DNA from: Bacillus cabrialesii
GTDB lineage: Bacteria; Bacillota; Bacilli; Bacillales; Bacillaceae
Length of the DNA stretch: 64,000 nt
Direction of reading: 5' to 3'
Assembly: GCF_004124315.2 (NCBI RefSeq)
Contig: NZ_CP096889.1
Location: forward strand, 1,657,001-1,721,000
Shown: positions 8,259 through 16,273 of the stretch, piece after piece
Numbering within the stretch: the first letter of the stretch is position 1
Layout of the letters: every line of letters starts with the position of its first letter
The notes under the pieces: model-generated
Told to the model about the DNA's origin: nothing
Database searches by the model: none
Seen by the model: the letters and a program-made list of their open reading frames with translations, nothing else
Made by a program: the position numbers and the translations under genes

Positions 8259-9044
8259 ATGAAACAAGCAATTTTATATGTCGGACACGGCAGCCGGATA
8301 AAAAAGGCGCAGCAAGAAGCGGCAGCCTTTTTGGAAGGATGCAAGGCGCACGTCACTGCGCCTGTACAGGAAATCAGCTTTTTGGAGCTTCAAGAGCCGA
8401 CAATTGAGAAAGGGTTTGAAGCATGTGTAAAGCAAGGCGCCACTCATATCGCAGTGGTGCCTCTGCTTCTTTTGACAGCTGCGCATGCAAAACATGATAT
8501 TCCGGAAGAAATTGCGCGTGCTGCGTCCCGATATCCTTCAGTCCGCGTTTCATACGGAAAGCCGATCGGGATTGACGAAGAAGTGGTCAAGGCTGTTTAT
8601 CACCGAATGAAAGACATAGGCGTTTCGTATGAAAATGCCAGAGTTGTACTTATCGGGAGGGGAAGTTCAGATCCCGATGTAAAAAGAGACGTAACCGGTA
8701 TTGCCAATCTTCTTCAAAATATGATTCCGGTCAAGGAAGTCCTCCCATGCTTTTTGACAGCATGCGGCCCGAATTATAAAGAGGTTTTTTCTGAACTGAA
8801 AAAAGATGACGGCATGACAACCTTTATCGTTCCATACTTGCTCTTTACGGGCATGCTGATGAATGAAATCGAACGAGAGGTTCAGAAATTAAAGGCTGAT
8901 AATCCGAATGTCTACCTCTCGTCCTATATCGGTTTCCACCCTCATGTAAAAAACGCATTTTTGAACCGTGTGAGAGAAACTGTCGAAAATCCAGAGGGGC
9001 AATTTGATTTTGACGGAGGTTCATATGCTCCCGCTGCACGTTAG
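8259..9044 (+). CDS. sirB: Sirohydrochlorin ferrochelatase
   Basis: The 261-residue CbiX-type chelatase inserts iron into sirohydrochlorin to form sirohaem. It has two related halves: an N-terminal one starting YVGHGSR (His10) with the metal-ligand region AAHAKHDIPEE near residue 76, and a second starting LIGRGSSDPD near residue 130. Known as ylnE. It starts two bases after sumT and its last 20 bases overlap sirC, so the three sirohaem genes are tightly packed. Confidence 0.93.
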   Translation: MKQAILYVGHGSRIKKAQQEAAAFLEGCKAHVTAPVQEISFLELQEPTIEKGFEACVKQGATHIAVVPLLLLTAAHAKHDIPEEIARAASRYPSVRVSYGKPIGIDEEVVKAVYHRMKDIGVSYENARVVLIGRGSSDPDVKRDVTGIANLLQNMIPVKEVLPCFLTACGPNYKEVFSELKKDDGMTTFIVPYLLFTGMLMNEIEREVQKLKADNPNVYLSSYIGFHPHVKNAFLNRVRETVENPEGQFDFDGGSYAPAAR

Positions 9045-9513
9045 CCTGGAAAAGAAGAAGGTTGTCATTGCGGGGGGCGGCAGCATCGCTCTCAGAAGGC
9101 TGAAAACGGTGCTTTCTGAGGGAGCTGATATTACGCTTGTCAGTCCGGATGTTGAACCGGAAATCAAGCGGATGGCAGACAACCGCAGCATCAAATGGAT
9201 AAGCCGCACGATTGAAAAAGATGACTATCTCGATGCTTTTTTGATTATTGCCGCGACAGATAATGCGGCAGTGAACAAAGAGATTGCTCAAGCGGCTTCG
9301 CCTTTTCAGCTTGTCAATTGTGCCAGTCATGCTGAGCTTGGCAATGTGTACATGCCGAAAATCGTAAAAAGAGGCCATGTCACGGTGTCAGTTTCTACAA
9401 ACGGAGCCAGTCCGAAGCACACAAAGGAGCTGGCTGGAAAAGTGGATGAGCTGATTGATGGCGATTTTGTTGCTGAAGTTGACAGGCTTTATCAGGTAAG
9501 AAGAAAGAAATAA
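9025..9513 (+). CDS. sirC: Precorrin-2 dehydrogenase
   Basis: The 162-residue NAD-dependent enzyme oxidises precorrin-2 to sirohydrochlorin. The Rossmann motif VVIAGGGSIALRRLK is followed by LVSPDVEPEIK, and the dimer segment TVSVSTNGASPKHTKELAGK is present. It is short because it lacks the chelatase extension of CysG/Met8p-type proteins; SirB does that step here. ATG 9025 is preferred because GGAGGT lies six bases upstream. Last gene of the operon, followed by a strong terminator. Confidence 0.94.
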   Translation: MLPLHVSLEKKKVVIAGGGSIALRRLKTVLSEGADITLVSPDVEPEIKRMADNRSIKWISRTIEKDDYLDAFLIIAATDNAAVNKEIAQAASPFQLVNCASHAELGNVYMPKIVKRGHVTVSVSTNGASPKHTKELAGKVDELIDGDFVAEVDRLYQVRRKK

Positions 9514-9545
9514 GCCAGAGCATAATAATGCTCTGGCTTTTCTTT
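9512..9545 (+). terminator. Bidirectional terminator between sirC and rqcH
   Basis: A perfect 12-base-pair stem (AAGCCAGAGCAT, loop AATA, ATGCTCTGGCTT) is followed by a T-rich stretch on the plus strand and by ATTTCTTTCTT when read on the minus strand. It lies between two convergent genes and probably ends both transcripts. Confidence 0.9.
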
Positions 9546-9554
9546 GTGCGGGGC

Positions 9555-11267
9555 TCAGCTTTTTTTCAGCTTGATGACAGTATCGGCATCAGGTGTGACA
9601 AAGACGGTATGCTGGCTGTCATAGGTAACGAAGCCGGGCTTCGCGCCGTTCGGTTTTTTGACATGCCTGATTTTTGTATAATCCACAGGCACTGAACTTG
9701 AATCTTTAGCTTTTGAAAAATAAGCTGCGATTGTAGCGGCTTCAATGATTGTTTGCTCATCCGGTTCGCTGCTTCTGATCACAACGTGGGAGCCTGGAAT
9801 ATCCTTCGTGTGAAGCCAAATGTCGTCTCTGGCTGCAGCTCTTGTCGTTAAATATTCATTTTGGCGGTTGTTTTTACCCACTAAAATCGCCAAGCCTGAA
9901 GAAGATTCATATGTTTCTAAAACCGGGTTATGCGGTTTTTGTTTTTTCTGTCCTTTTTGCTGCTTAGGGCGTAAATATTTGCCCTCCACAAGCTCCTCTC
10001 TGATTTCGCTGATATCTCGAGGTGAAGCGGACGAAAGCTGCTGAATCAGCTGATCAAAGTATTCGATCTCTTCCTGTGCGAGCCGGATTTGCTCCTCGAC
10101 TACAGCGACCGAATTTTTCGCTTTCTGATACTTTGTGAAGTAGGCCTGTGCGTTTTCGGAAGGCGTTTTGTTCGGGTTTAAAGGAATCGTGATTGTCGGG
10201 CTTTCTTCGTCATAATAGTTGATGACCTCAGCCTGTTTATCGCCTTTATTCAGCATATATAAATTAGCAGTTAAAAGCTCGCCGTATAGCTGAAATTCCT
10301 TTGCGTTTTCCGAATACTCCAGTGTTTTTTCCAATTTTTTAATTTTGTTGGCATTTTTCTTCCGTTCATTGACAACAAACCGTTCAAGATCCTGAGCTTG
10401 CTGTTTGACCCGGTCTCGTTCAGCTTTTCCAAAATAAAAACGGTCGAGCAGTTCGCTTAATGAATCAAAACGGCGCGCTTCGCCTTTTAGATGAGTCAGC
10501 TCGAGCAGATAAAAATATTCTTTTCTGTTTACGGTCGTAATGTTTGGAATGAAGCGGTGCCCGTTTACTTCCGCGAAAAGCTCCAGCAGTGCTTTTGGCA
10601 GTGTGACTTTGTTCGCGAGGCCCGCTCTGTGAACCGCTTCTTTGGCAAAGAGCGGAGACACACCTGAAAAGTGGTCGACAATTTGTTTATCAAGGCGTCC
10701 TTCTTGAAAACTGAGATGACGCAAAATATCGTCTTCTGTCGCTTCAAGCGGCGAGATTTTGTCCTGTGCCGGCGGAAGCTTATAATCGTGGCCGGGCAGT
10801 ACTGTGCGATAGCTGTTCATTGACGGTGATAAATGCTTAAGTCCGTCGATGATCACATTGTCTTCTCCGTCTGTCAAAATGATATTGCTGTGGCGGCCCA
10901 TAATTTCTACATAAAGCTTTCGAGTGGTTTCATCGCCAATTTCGTTCCGGCTTTTGATATGAAAAATCATAATGCGGTCTAAGCCCGCCTGTTCAATGTT
11001 CTCAATAAATCCGCCTTCGATATGCTTTCTCAGCAGTATGCAAAACATTGGCGGTTCGCTCGGGTTTTCATAAGCTTGCGTTGTAATATGCACCCGTGAA
11101 TAGCTCGGGTGTGCGGATAATAATAGTTTTTGGTTTTTTCCATTGGCGCGGATGTGAAAAATCACATCGTGCTTATATGGCTGATGGACTTTCGTAATTC
11201 TTCCGCCCGTCATTTTCTCGTTAAGTTCGTGTGTCATTCCGTATGTAAACATGCCATCAAACGACAT
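9555..11267 (-). CDS. rqcH: Ribosome quality control factor RqcH (NFACT family)
   Basis: The 570-residue protein is the bacterial NEMF/Rqc2 homologue that binds split 50S subunits carrying stalled nascent chains and adds C-terminal alanine tails for degradation. The NFACT-N domain contains the Asp97-Arg98 pair (GLDRIM) needed for tRNA binding; a long charged coiled coil follows (about 270-435), then an NFACT-R domain with DDIWLHTKDIPGSHVVIRS. ATG 11265-11267 is chosen over TTG 11271-11273: AGAGGGTG is correctly spaced only for the ATG, and Asp97/Arg98 then carry their usual numbers. Formerly yloA; transcribed away from yloB. Confidence 0.95.
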   Translation of the reverse strand: MSFDGMFTYGMTHELNEKMTGGRITKVHQPYKHDVIFHIRANGKNQKLLLSAHPSYSRVHITTQAYENPSEPPMFCILLRKHIEGGFIENIEQAGLDRIMIFHIKSRNEIGDETTRKLYVEIMGRHSNIILTDGEDNVIIDGLKHLSPSMNSYRTVLPGHDYKLPPAQDKISPLEATEDDILRHLSFQEGRLDKQIVDHFSGVSPLFAKEAVHRAGLANKVTLPKALLELFAEVNGHRFIPNITTVNRKEYFYLLELTHLKGEARRFDSLSELLDRFYFGKAERDRVKQQAQDLERFVVNERKKNANKIKKLEKTLEYSENAKEFQLYGELLTANLYMLNKGDKQAEVINYYDEESPTITIPLNPNKTPSENAQAYFTKYQKAKNSVAVVEEQIRLAQEEIEYFDQLIQQLSSASPRDISEIREELVEGKYLRPKQQKGQKKQKPHNPVLETYESSSGLAILVGKNNRQNEYLTTRAAARDDIWLHTKDIPGSHVVIRSSEPDEQTIIEAATIAAYFSKAKDSSSVPVDYTKIRHVKKPNGAKPGFVTYDSQHTVFVTPDADTVIKLKKS

Positions 11268-11303
11268 ATGCAATACACCCTCTCATTCTTCCTGCATTCG
11301 ATA

Positions 11304-11332
11304 ATTATAGCATGAAATGGGACGAGTCAGAA
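11304..11332 (-). promoter_or_regulatory. Probable sigma-A extended -10 promoter of rqcH
   Basis: Read on the minus strand, TATAAT (plus 11304-11309) is preceded by TGC, an extended -10, and by a weak TTCTGA 17 bases upstream (plus 11327-11332). It would start transcription about 30 bases before rqcH. Confidence 0.65.
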
Positions 11333-11361
11333 TAAGCATGCTTATAGAGTGATATCTCTAT
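11332..11361. repeat. Two adjacent inverted repeats between rqcH and yloB
   Basis: ATAAGCATGCTTAT at 11332-11345 is a perfect 14-base palindrome. It touches a second dyad at 11344-11361 with arms ATAGAG and CTCTAT around a six-base centre. The pair sits between the rqcH -35 region and the yloB start. It could be an operator or a hairpin; no regulator can be named from the sequence. Confidence 0.5.
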
Positions 11362-11388
11362 ATGAGAGCAGGGGAGTGGACGAGCGCA

Positions 11389-14061
11389 ATGAAGTTTCAC
11401 GAAATGGGACAAACAGATTTACTAGAGGCAACCAATACGTCCATGAAACAAGGATTAACAGAAAAAGAGGTGAAAAAACGCCTCGACAAGCATGGGCCAA
11501 ACGAGCTGCAAGAAGGGAAAAAAACATCAGCGCTTCTCTTGTTTTTTGCGCAGTTCAAAGATTTTATGGTGCTTGTGCTTTTGGCGGCAACGTTAATCTC
11601 GGGATTTCTTGGTGAATACGTGGACGCGGTTGCGATTATTGCGATTGTGTTTGTGAATGGCATACTCGGTTTCTTTCAAGAAAGGCGTGCTGAGCAATCT
11701 CTTCAGGCTTTAAAAGAGCTTTCAACACCGCATGTTATGGCGCTCAGGGAAGGAAGCTGGACAAAGATTCCTTCTAAAGAACTTGTGCCGGGTGATATTG
11801 TGAAATTTACGAGCGGGGACAGGATTGGCGCGGACGTTCGAATTGTCGAAGCGAAAAGCCTTGAAATAGAAGAATCAGCGCTGACCGGGGAATCCATCCC
11901 GGTTGTGAAGCATGCAGATAAATTGAAAAAACCGGATGTTTCCCTCGGTGATATTACGAATATGGCATTTATGGGAACCATTGTGACGCGCGGCAGCGGT
12001 GTCGGAGTCGTCGTCGGCACAGGCATGAATACGGCAATGGGGAAAATTGCCGACATGCTTGAATCAGCAGGGACACTGTCAACCCCGCTGCAAAGAAGAC
12101 TAGAGCAGCTCGGGAAGATTTTAATTGTTGTTGCATTGCTTTTGACCGTACTTGTCGTTGCTGTCGGTGTCATTCAGGGGCATGATCTGTACAGCATGTT
12201 TTTAGCCGGTGTATCGTTAGCGGTAGCCGCAATTCCAGAGGGGCTCCCGGCGATTGTGACAGTGGCGCTGTCGCTAGGCGTGCAGCGGATGATTAAGCAA
12301 AAATCAATCGTAAGAAAACTCCCCGCGGTTGAAACGCTTGGGTGTGCGTCTATCATTTGTTCAGATAAAACAGGGACAATGACGCAAAACAAAATGACGG
12401 TGACACATGTCTGGTCCGGAGGAAAAACATGGAGAGTAACCGGGGCCGGCTACGAACCGAAAGGAAGCTTCACACTGAACGAAAAAGAGATCAGTGTGAA
12501 TGAGCATGCGCCGCTTCAGCAGATGCTGCTGTTCGGAGCGCTTTGCAACAACTCTAATATTGAGAAAAGAGACGGCGAATATGTGCTTGATGGAGACCCA
12601 ACAGAAGGAGCGCTGCTCACCGCGGCAAGAAAAGGCGGTTTTTCAAAAGAGGTTGTTGAATCTCGTTACCGGGTGATTGAAGAGTTTCCGTTTGATTCTG
12701 CCCGGAAAATGATGACGGTCATTGTAGAGGATCAGGACAGAAAACGATATATCATTACAAAAGGCGCACCGGATGTGCTGATGCAGCGCTCTTCCCGTAT
12801 TTATTATGACGGCTCAGCGGCCCTTTTTTCAAATGAGAGAAAAGCAGAAACAGAGGCGGTATTAAGACATCTGGCATCACAGGCGCTCAGAACGATAGCG
12901 GTCGCCTACAGGCCGATAAAAGCAGGTGAAACACCTTCTATGGAGCAGGCGGAAAAAGATCTGACGATGCTTGGCCTTTCGGGCATCATCGATCCGCCGC
13001 GGCCGGAAGTCAGACAGGCGATTAAAGAATGCCGTGAAGCGGGAATTAAGACCGTCATGATTACAGGCGATCATGTGGAGACTGCTAAAGCGATAGCGAA
13101 AGACCTGCGCCTCCTTCCGAAAAGCGGCAAAATCATGGACGGCAAGATGCTGAATGAACTTTCTCAAGAAGAGCTTTCTAATGTGGTGGAGGATGTGTAC
13201 GTATTTGCCCGCGTGTCTCCTGAGCATAAGCTGAAAATCGTGAAAGCCTATCAGGAAAACGGGCATATTGTGGCGATGACTGGAGACGGCGTCAATGACG
13301 CCCCGGCCATTAAACAAGCAGATATCGGAGTCGCTATGGGCATTACCGGGACAGATGTGGCCAAAGAAGCATCATCTCTTGTTCTGGTAGATGATAATTT
13401 CGCGACGATCAAATCTGCGATAAATGAGGGCAGAAACATCTATGAAAACATCAGAAAATTTATCAGATACCTGTTGGCTTCAAATGTCGGAGAAATTCTT
13501 GTCATGCTGTTTGCAATGCTGCTTGCCCTTCCTTTGCCGCTCGTGCCGATTCAGATTTTATGGGTCAACTTGGTGACAGACGGTTTGCCGGCAATGGCGC
13601 TTGGCATGGATCAGCCGGAAGGAGACGTGATGAAGCGGAAGCCCCGTCATCCGAAAGAAGGGGTGTTTGCCCGCAAACTAGGATGGAAGGTTGTCTCCAG
13701 AGGGTTTTTAATCGGAGCTGCCACTATTTTAGCGTTTATCATTGTGTATCACCGGAATCCGGAGAATTTGGCTTATGCCCAGACGATCGCGTTTGCCACA
13801 TTGGTGCTGGCTCAGCTTATTCACGTTTTTGACTGCCGCAGCGAGACCTCTGTTTTTTCCAGAAATCCGTTTCAAAATCTGTACTTAATCGGCGCGGTAT
13901 TGTCATCCATTTTGCTGATGCTTGTTGTCATTTACTATCCGCCGCTTCAGCCGATTTTCCATACGGTTTCCATCACGCCGGGAGATTGGATGCTTGTCAT
14001 CGGCATGTCCGCCATCCCTACTTTTTTGCTGGCTGGGTCACTTTTGACAAGAAAAAAATAA
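11389..14061 (+). CDS. yloB: P-type calcium-transporting ATPase
   Basis: This 890-residue SERCA-like P2A ATPase exports Ca2+ across the cytoplasmic membrane. Seen in order: the actuator motif TGES (residues 166-169), the M4 calcium-site motif AAIPEGLPAI, the phosphorylation motif SDKTGT with Asp326, the nucleotide-domain KGAPD, the hinge TGDGVNDAPA, and the M6 motif NLVTDGLPA. A C-terminal cation ATPase domain follows. ATG 11389 (GGGGAG about 12 bases upstream) gives the length I recall for YloB; ATG 11362 would add nine residues. The B. subtilis protein is reported to be made during sporulation. Confidence 0.93.
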   Translation: MKFHEMGQTDLLEATNTSMKQGLTEKEVKKRLDKHGPNELQEGKKTSALLLFFAQFKDFMVLVLLAATLISGFLGEYVDAVAIIAIVFVNGILGFFQERRAEQSLQALKELSTPHVMALREGSWTKIPSKELVPGDIVKFTSGDRIGADVRIVEAKSLEIEESALTGESIPVVKHADKLKKPDVSLGDITNMAFMGTIVTRGSGVGVVVGTGMNTAMGKIADMLESAGTLSTPLQRRLEQLGKILIVVALLLTVLVVAVGVIQGHDLYSMFLAGVSLAVAAIPEGLPAIVTVALSLGVQRMIKQKSIVRKLPAVETLGCASIICSDKTGTMTQNKMTVTHVWSGGKTWRVTGAGYEPKGSFTLNEKEISVNEHAPLQQMLLFGALCNNSNIEKRDGEYVLDGDPTEGALLTAARKGGFSKEVVESRYRVIEEFPFDSARKMMTVIVEDQDRKRYIITKGAPDVLMQRSSRIYYDGSAALFSNERKAETEAVLRHLASQALRTIAVAYRPIKAGETPSMEQAEKDLTMLGLSGIIDPPRPEVRQAIKECREAGIKTVMITGDHVETAKAIAKDLRLLPKSGKIMDGKMLNELSQEELSNVVEDVYVFARVSPEHKLKIVKAYQENGHIVAMTGDGVNDAPAIKQADIGVAMGITGTDVAKEASSLVLVDDNFATIKSAINEGRNIYENIRKFIRYLLASNVGEILVMLFAMLLALPLPLVPIQILWVNLVTDGLPAMALGMDQPEGDVMKRKPRHPKEGVFARKLGWKVVSRGFLIGAATILAFIIVYHRNPENLAYAQTIAFATLVLAQLIHVFDCRSETSVFSRNPFQNLYLIGAVLSSILLMLVVIYYPPLQPIFHTVSITPGDWMLVIGMSAIPTFLLAGSLLTRKK

Positions 14062-14066
14062 ATTCA

Positions 14067-14077
14067 TATGATATAAT
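14067..14077 (+). promoter_or_regulatory. Extended -10 promoter upstream of yloC
   Basis: TATGATATAAT is a full extended -10 element (14067-14077). There is no good -35 at 17 bases; TTGACA at 14044 is 22 bases away. Transcription would start about 14084, at the base of the terminator hairpin described next. Confidence 0.6.
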
Positions 14078-14081
14078 CTTA

Positions 14082-14112
14082 GGGGTAATAGCATGTCTAT
14101 TGCCCTTTTATT
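14082..14112 (+). terminator. Terminator downstream of yloB
   Basis: GGGTAATAG (14083-14091) pairs with CTATTGCCC (14097-14105), one G-U pair, five-base loop, followed by TTTTATTAT. It lies 22 bases after the yloB stop and overlaps the predicted start of the yloC transcript. Confidence 0.75.
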
Positions 14113-14143
14113 ATGAGAACAGGGAAGAATTGGGTGTTTTAAA

Positions 14144-15019
14144 ATGATACGAAGTATGACAGGCTTCGGCAGTGCAAGCAAAACACAAGATGATCTCTCT
14201 GTAAGCGTTGAACTTAAATCTGTGAATTACAGATTTAAAGAAGTGAACGCTCGTTTGCCAAGGCCTTTGCTATATTTTGAAGATAAGCTGAAACAAACCA
14301 TTCTGCAGCATATCCAGCGCGGAAGAATTGAGCTTTTCGTATCCGTTGACAGCGATATGCTTGTAGAGAAAAGGCTTGAAATTGATTGGCCGCTTCTCGA
14401 TGAGTTTGTCGCGGCTGCGAGAGATATGAAAAAGCGGTATCAATTGTCTGCAGAGCCTGATGTAATGGATTTCTTTAAGCTTGACCATGTCGTTCAAATC
14501 CATGAAGAACAGACGCAAAATGACAAGCTGGAGGCGTTAATCACCGCTGCTGCAGAGGAAGCGGTAAAAGGGCTCTGTGAAATGCGTGAAAAAGAGGGGC
14601 TGCTTTTAGCGAAAGACTGCCTGACGCATATTGATCAGCTTGAAGAGCTGGTGAAAGAAACTGAATTGCTGGCAGCAGACGTCGTATCTCGTTACCGGGA
14701 ACGGCTGTACGCCAGAATCAAAGAATGGACTGAAGATGTATTAGACGAAAGCCGGCTTGTAACAGAATGCGCTATTTTTGCAGACCGCTCTGATATCACT
14801 GAGGAGATTACCAGGCTGAAGAGCCACTTCGCCCAGTTTCGTGATATATTAGCTGAAGGCGGGGCTGTGGGGCGCAAACTCGACTTTCTTGTTCAGGAGC
14901 TGAATCGGGAAGCAAATACAATTGGCTCAAAAGCAAATGATCATCAGATCACAAAGCTTGTCGTCGAAATGAAAAGTTCTATTGAAAAAATAAAAGAACA
15001 AGTGCAAAATATAGAATAG
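14144..15019 (+). CDS. yloC: YicC/YloC-family endoribonuclease
   Basis: The 291-residue protein belongs to the YicC family, widespread endoribonucleases (E. coli YicC acts on the small RNA RyhB); the target in Bacillus is not shown by the sequence. The N terminus MIRSMTGFGSA is the family hallmark, with SVNYRFKEVNARLPRPL following. The C-terminal DUF1732 half contains GGAVGRKLDFLVQELNREANTIGSKA. The ribosome-binding site is weak (GGGTG). It heads a run leading into remA, gmk and rpoZ, an order conserved in Bacillus. Confidence 0.92.
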   Translation: MIRSMTGFGSASKTQDDLSVSVELKSVNYRFKEVNARLPRPLLYFEDKLKQTILQHIQRGRIELFVSVDSDMLVEKRLEIDWPLLDEFVAAARDMKKRYQLSAEPDVMDFFKLDHVVQIHEEQTQNDKLEALITAAAEEAVKGLCEMREKEGLLLAKDCLTHIDQLEELVKETELLAADVVSRYRERLYARIKEWTEDVLDESRLVTECAIFADRSDITEEITRLKSHFAQFRDILAEGGAVGRKLDFLVQELNREANTIGSKANDHQITKLVVEMKSSIEKIKEQVQNIE

Positions 15020-15034
15020 TGACTGTGCGTGTTG

Positions 15035-15062
15035 TTTACAGACGGTCTTACTAGGCTAAACT
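15035..15062 (+). promoter_or_regulatory. Probable sigma-A promoter of remA
   Basis: TTTACA (15035-15040) and TAAACT (15057-15062) are 16 bases apart, 34 bases before the remA start. AGACG (15040-15044) and CGTCT (15068-15072) could form a hairpin around it. Confidence 0.5.
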
Positions 15063-15095
15063 AGAGACGTCTATTTTACAGGGGGAACGTAGAAG

Positions 15096-15365
15096 ATGAC
15101 GATTAAACTGATTAATATCGGATTTGGCAATATTATCTCCGCTAATCGGATGATTTCGATTGTCAGCCCGGAGTCTGCGCCAATCAAACGGATGATTCAG
15201 GATGCAAGAGACCGCGGAATGCTAATTGACGCTACATACGGACGAAGAACCCGTGCAGTTGTCGTCATGGATAGTGATCACATTATCTTATCTGCCGTCC
15301 AGCCTGAGACAGTTGCACACAGACTTTCTGTTAAAGAAGAAATTATGGATGAAGGGCAGGGGTAA
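15096..15365 (+). CDS. remA: Extracellular matrix gene regulator RemA
   Basis: The 89-residue DNA-binding protein (formerly ylzA) activates biofilm matrix operons in B. subtilis and also affects osmoprotectant genes. The family sequence INIGFGNIISANR at the N terminus and the basic segment DATYGRRTRAVVVMDS are present. A GGGGG-type ribosome-binding site precedes the ATG. The gene sits between yloC and gmk, its usual place; the conserved neighbourhood says nothing about the biofilm role, which is family knowledge. Confidence 0.94.
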   Translation: MTIKLINIGFGNIISANRMISIVSPESAPIKRMIQDARDRGMLIDATYGRRTRAVVVMDSDHIILSAVQPETVAHRLSVKEEIMDEGQG

Positions 15366-15372
15366 TTGCCGC

Positions 15373-15987
15373 ATGAAAGAAAGAGGGTTATTAATCGTTC
15401 TCTCAGGTCCCTCAGGAGTTGGTAAAGGAACGGTTCGGCAAGCGATCTTTTCGCAGGAAGACACAAAATTTGAATATTCGATTTCAGTAACCACAAGAAG
15501 TCCGCGAGAGGGCGAAGTGAACGGAGTCGATTATTTTTTCAAAACGAGAGAAGAATTCGAGCAAATGATTGCAGACAACAAGCTGCTTGAATGGGCAGAG
15601 TATGTCGGCAATTATTACGGCACGCCTGTCGATTATGTAGAACAGACGCTTCAAGATGGTAAAGACGTCTTTTTAGAAATCGAAGTTCAAGGCGCTCTTC
15701 AAGTGAGAAATGCTTTCCCGGAAGGCCTGTTTATTTTCCTTGCGCCTCCAAGCCTTTCTGAACTGAAGAACAGAATCGTGACACGAGGAACGGAAACAGA
15801 CGCTCTGATTGAAAATCGAATGAAAGCCGCAAAAGCTGAGATCGAAATGATGGATGCTTATGATTATGTCGTGGAAAACGATAATGTCGAAACGGCTTGC
15901 GATAAAATCAAAGCAATCGTTCTCGCTGAACATTTGAAGCGCGAGCGCGTTGCGCCAAGATATAAGAAAATGCTGGAGGTTGAATAA
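15373..15987 (+). CDS. gmk: Guanylate kinase
   Basis: The 204-residue enzyme converts GMP to GDP with ATP. Walker A GPSGVGKGT lies at residues 12-20, followed by the GMP-binding segment SVTTRSPREGEVNGVDYFF. ATG 15373 is chosen because GCAGGGG precedes it by about ten bases and the product has the usual family length; the open frame extends 49 codons further upstream but inside remA. It starts eight bases after the remA stop and is followed after three bases by rpoZ, so all three are likely cotranscribed. Confidence 0.96.
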   Translation: MKERGLLIVLSGPSGVGKGTVRQAIFSQEDTKFEYSISVTTRSPREGEVNGVDYFFKTREEFEQMIADNKLLEWAEYVGNYYGTPVDYVEQTLQDGKDVFLEIEVQGALQVRNAFPEGLFIFLAPPSLSELKNRIVTRGTETDALIENRMKAAKAEIEMMDAYDYVVENDNVETACDKIKAIVLAEHLKRERVAPRYKKMLEVE

Positions 15988-15990
15988 CAA

Positions 15991-16194
15991 ATGCTAGATC
16001 CGTCAATTGACTCTTTAATGAATAAATTAGATTCCAAATACACGCTCGTGACTGTTTCTGCGAGACGTGCCCGTGAAATGCAAGTCAAAAAAGACCAAAT
16101 GATTGAACATACGATTTCATACAAATATGTAGGCAAAGCTTTAGAAGAAATTGATGCAGGCCTGCTTTCGTTTGAAAAGGAAGACCGCGAATAG
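15991..16194 (+). CDS. rpoZ: RNA polymerase omega subunit
   Basis: The 67-residue protein is the small omega subunit that helps RNA polymerase assembly. The conserved start MLDPSIDSLMNKLDSKYTLV and the RARE-like segment SARRAREMQVKK are typical of Bacillus omega (formerly yloH). It begins three bases after gmk, with GGAGG inside the gmk end, and is followed by a terminator. Confidence 0.93.
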   Translation: MLDPSIDSLMNKLDSKYTLVTVSARRAREMQVKKDQMIEHTISYKYVGKALEEIDAGLLSFEKEDRE

Positions 16195-16203
16195 TAGCAC
16201 AAG

Positions 16204-16238
16204 TAGCAACCTATATCATGTAGGTTGTTATTTTTTTC
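16204..16238 (+). terminator. Terminator downstream of rpoZ
   Basis: AGCAACCTA (16205-16213) pairs with TAGGTTGTT (16221-16229), followed by ATTTTTTT. It separates rpoZ from coaBC, though read-through into coaBC is possible as no clear promoter is seen after it. Confidence 0.8.
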
Positions 16239-16273
16239 CGTGCGGTTTTTAAAGTGCAGAGGGGGAGAAGTCA

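Noticed and set aside
12877..13317. 146-codon minus-strand open frame opposite yloB
   Set aside because: Overlaps the conserved P-type ATPase hinge region and has no family resemblance or ribosome-binding site.
14044..14049. Consensus TTGACA at the yloB end as -35 for the TATAAT at 14072
   Set aside because: The spacing is 22 bases, too long for sigma-A; the extended -10 alone is the better explanation.
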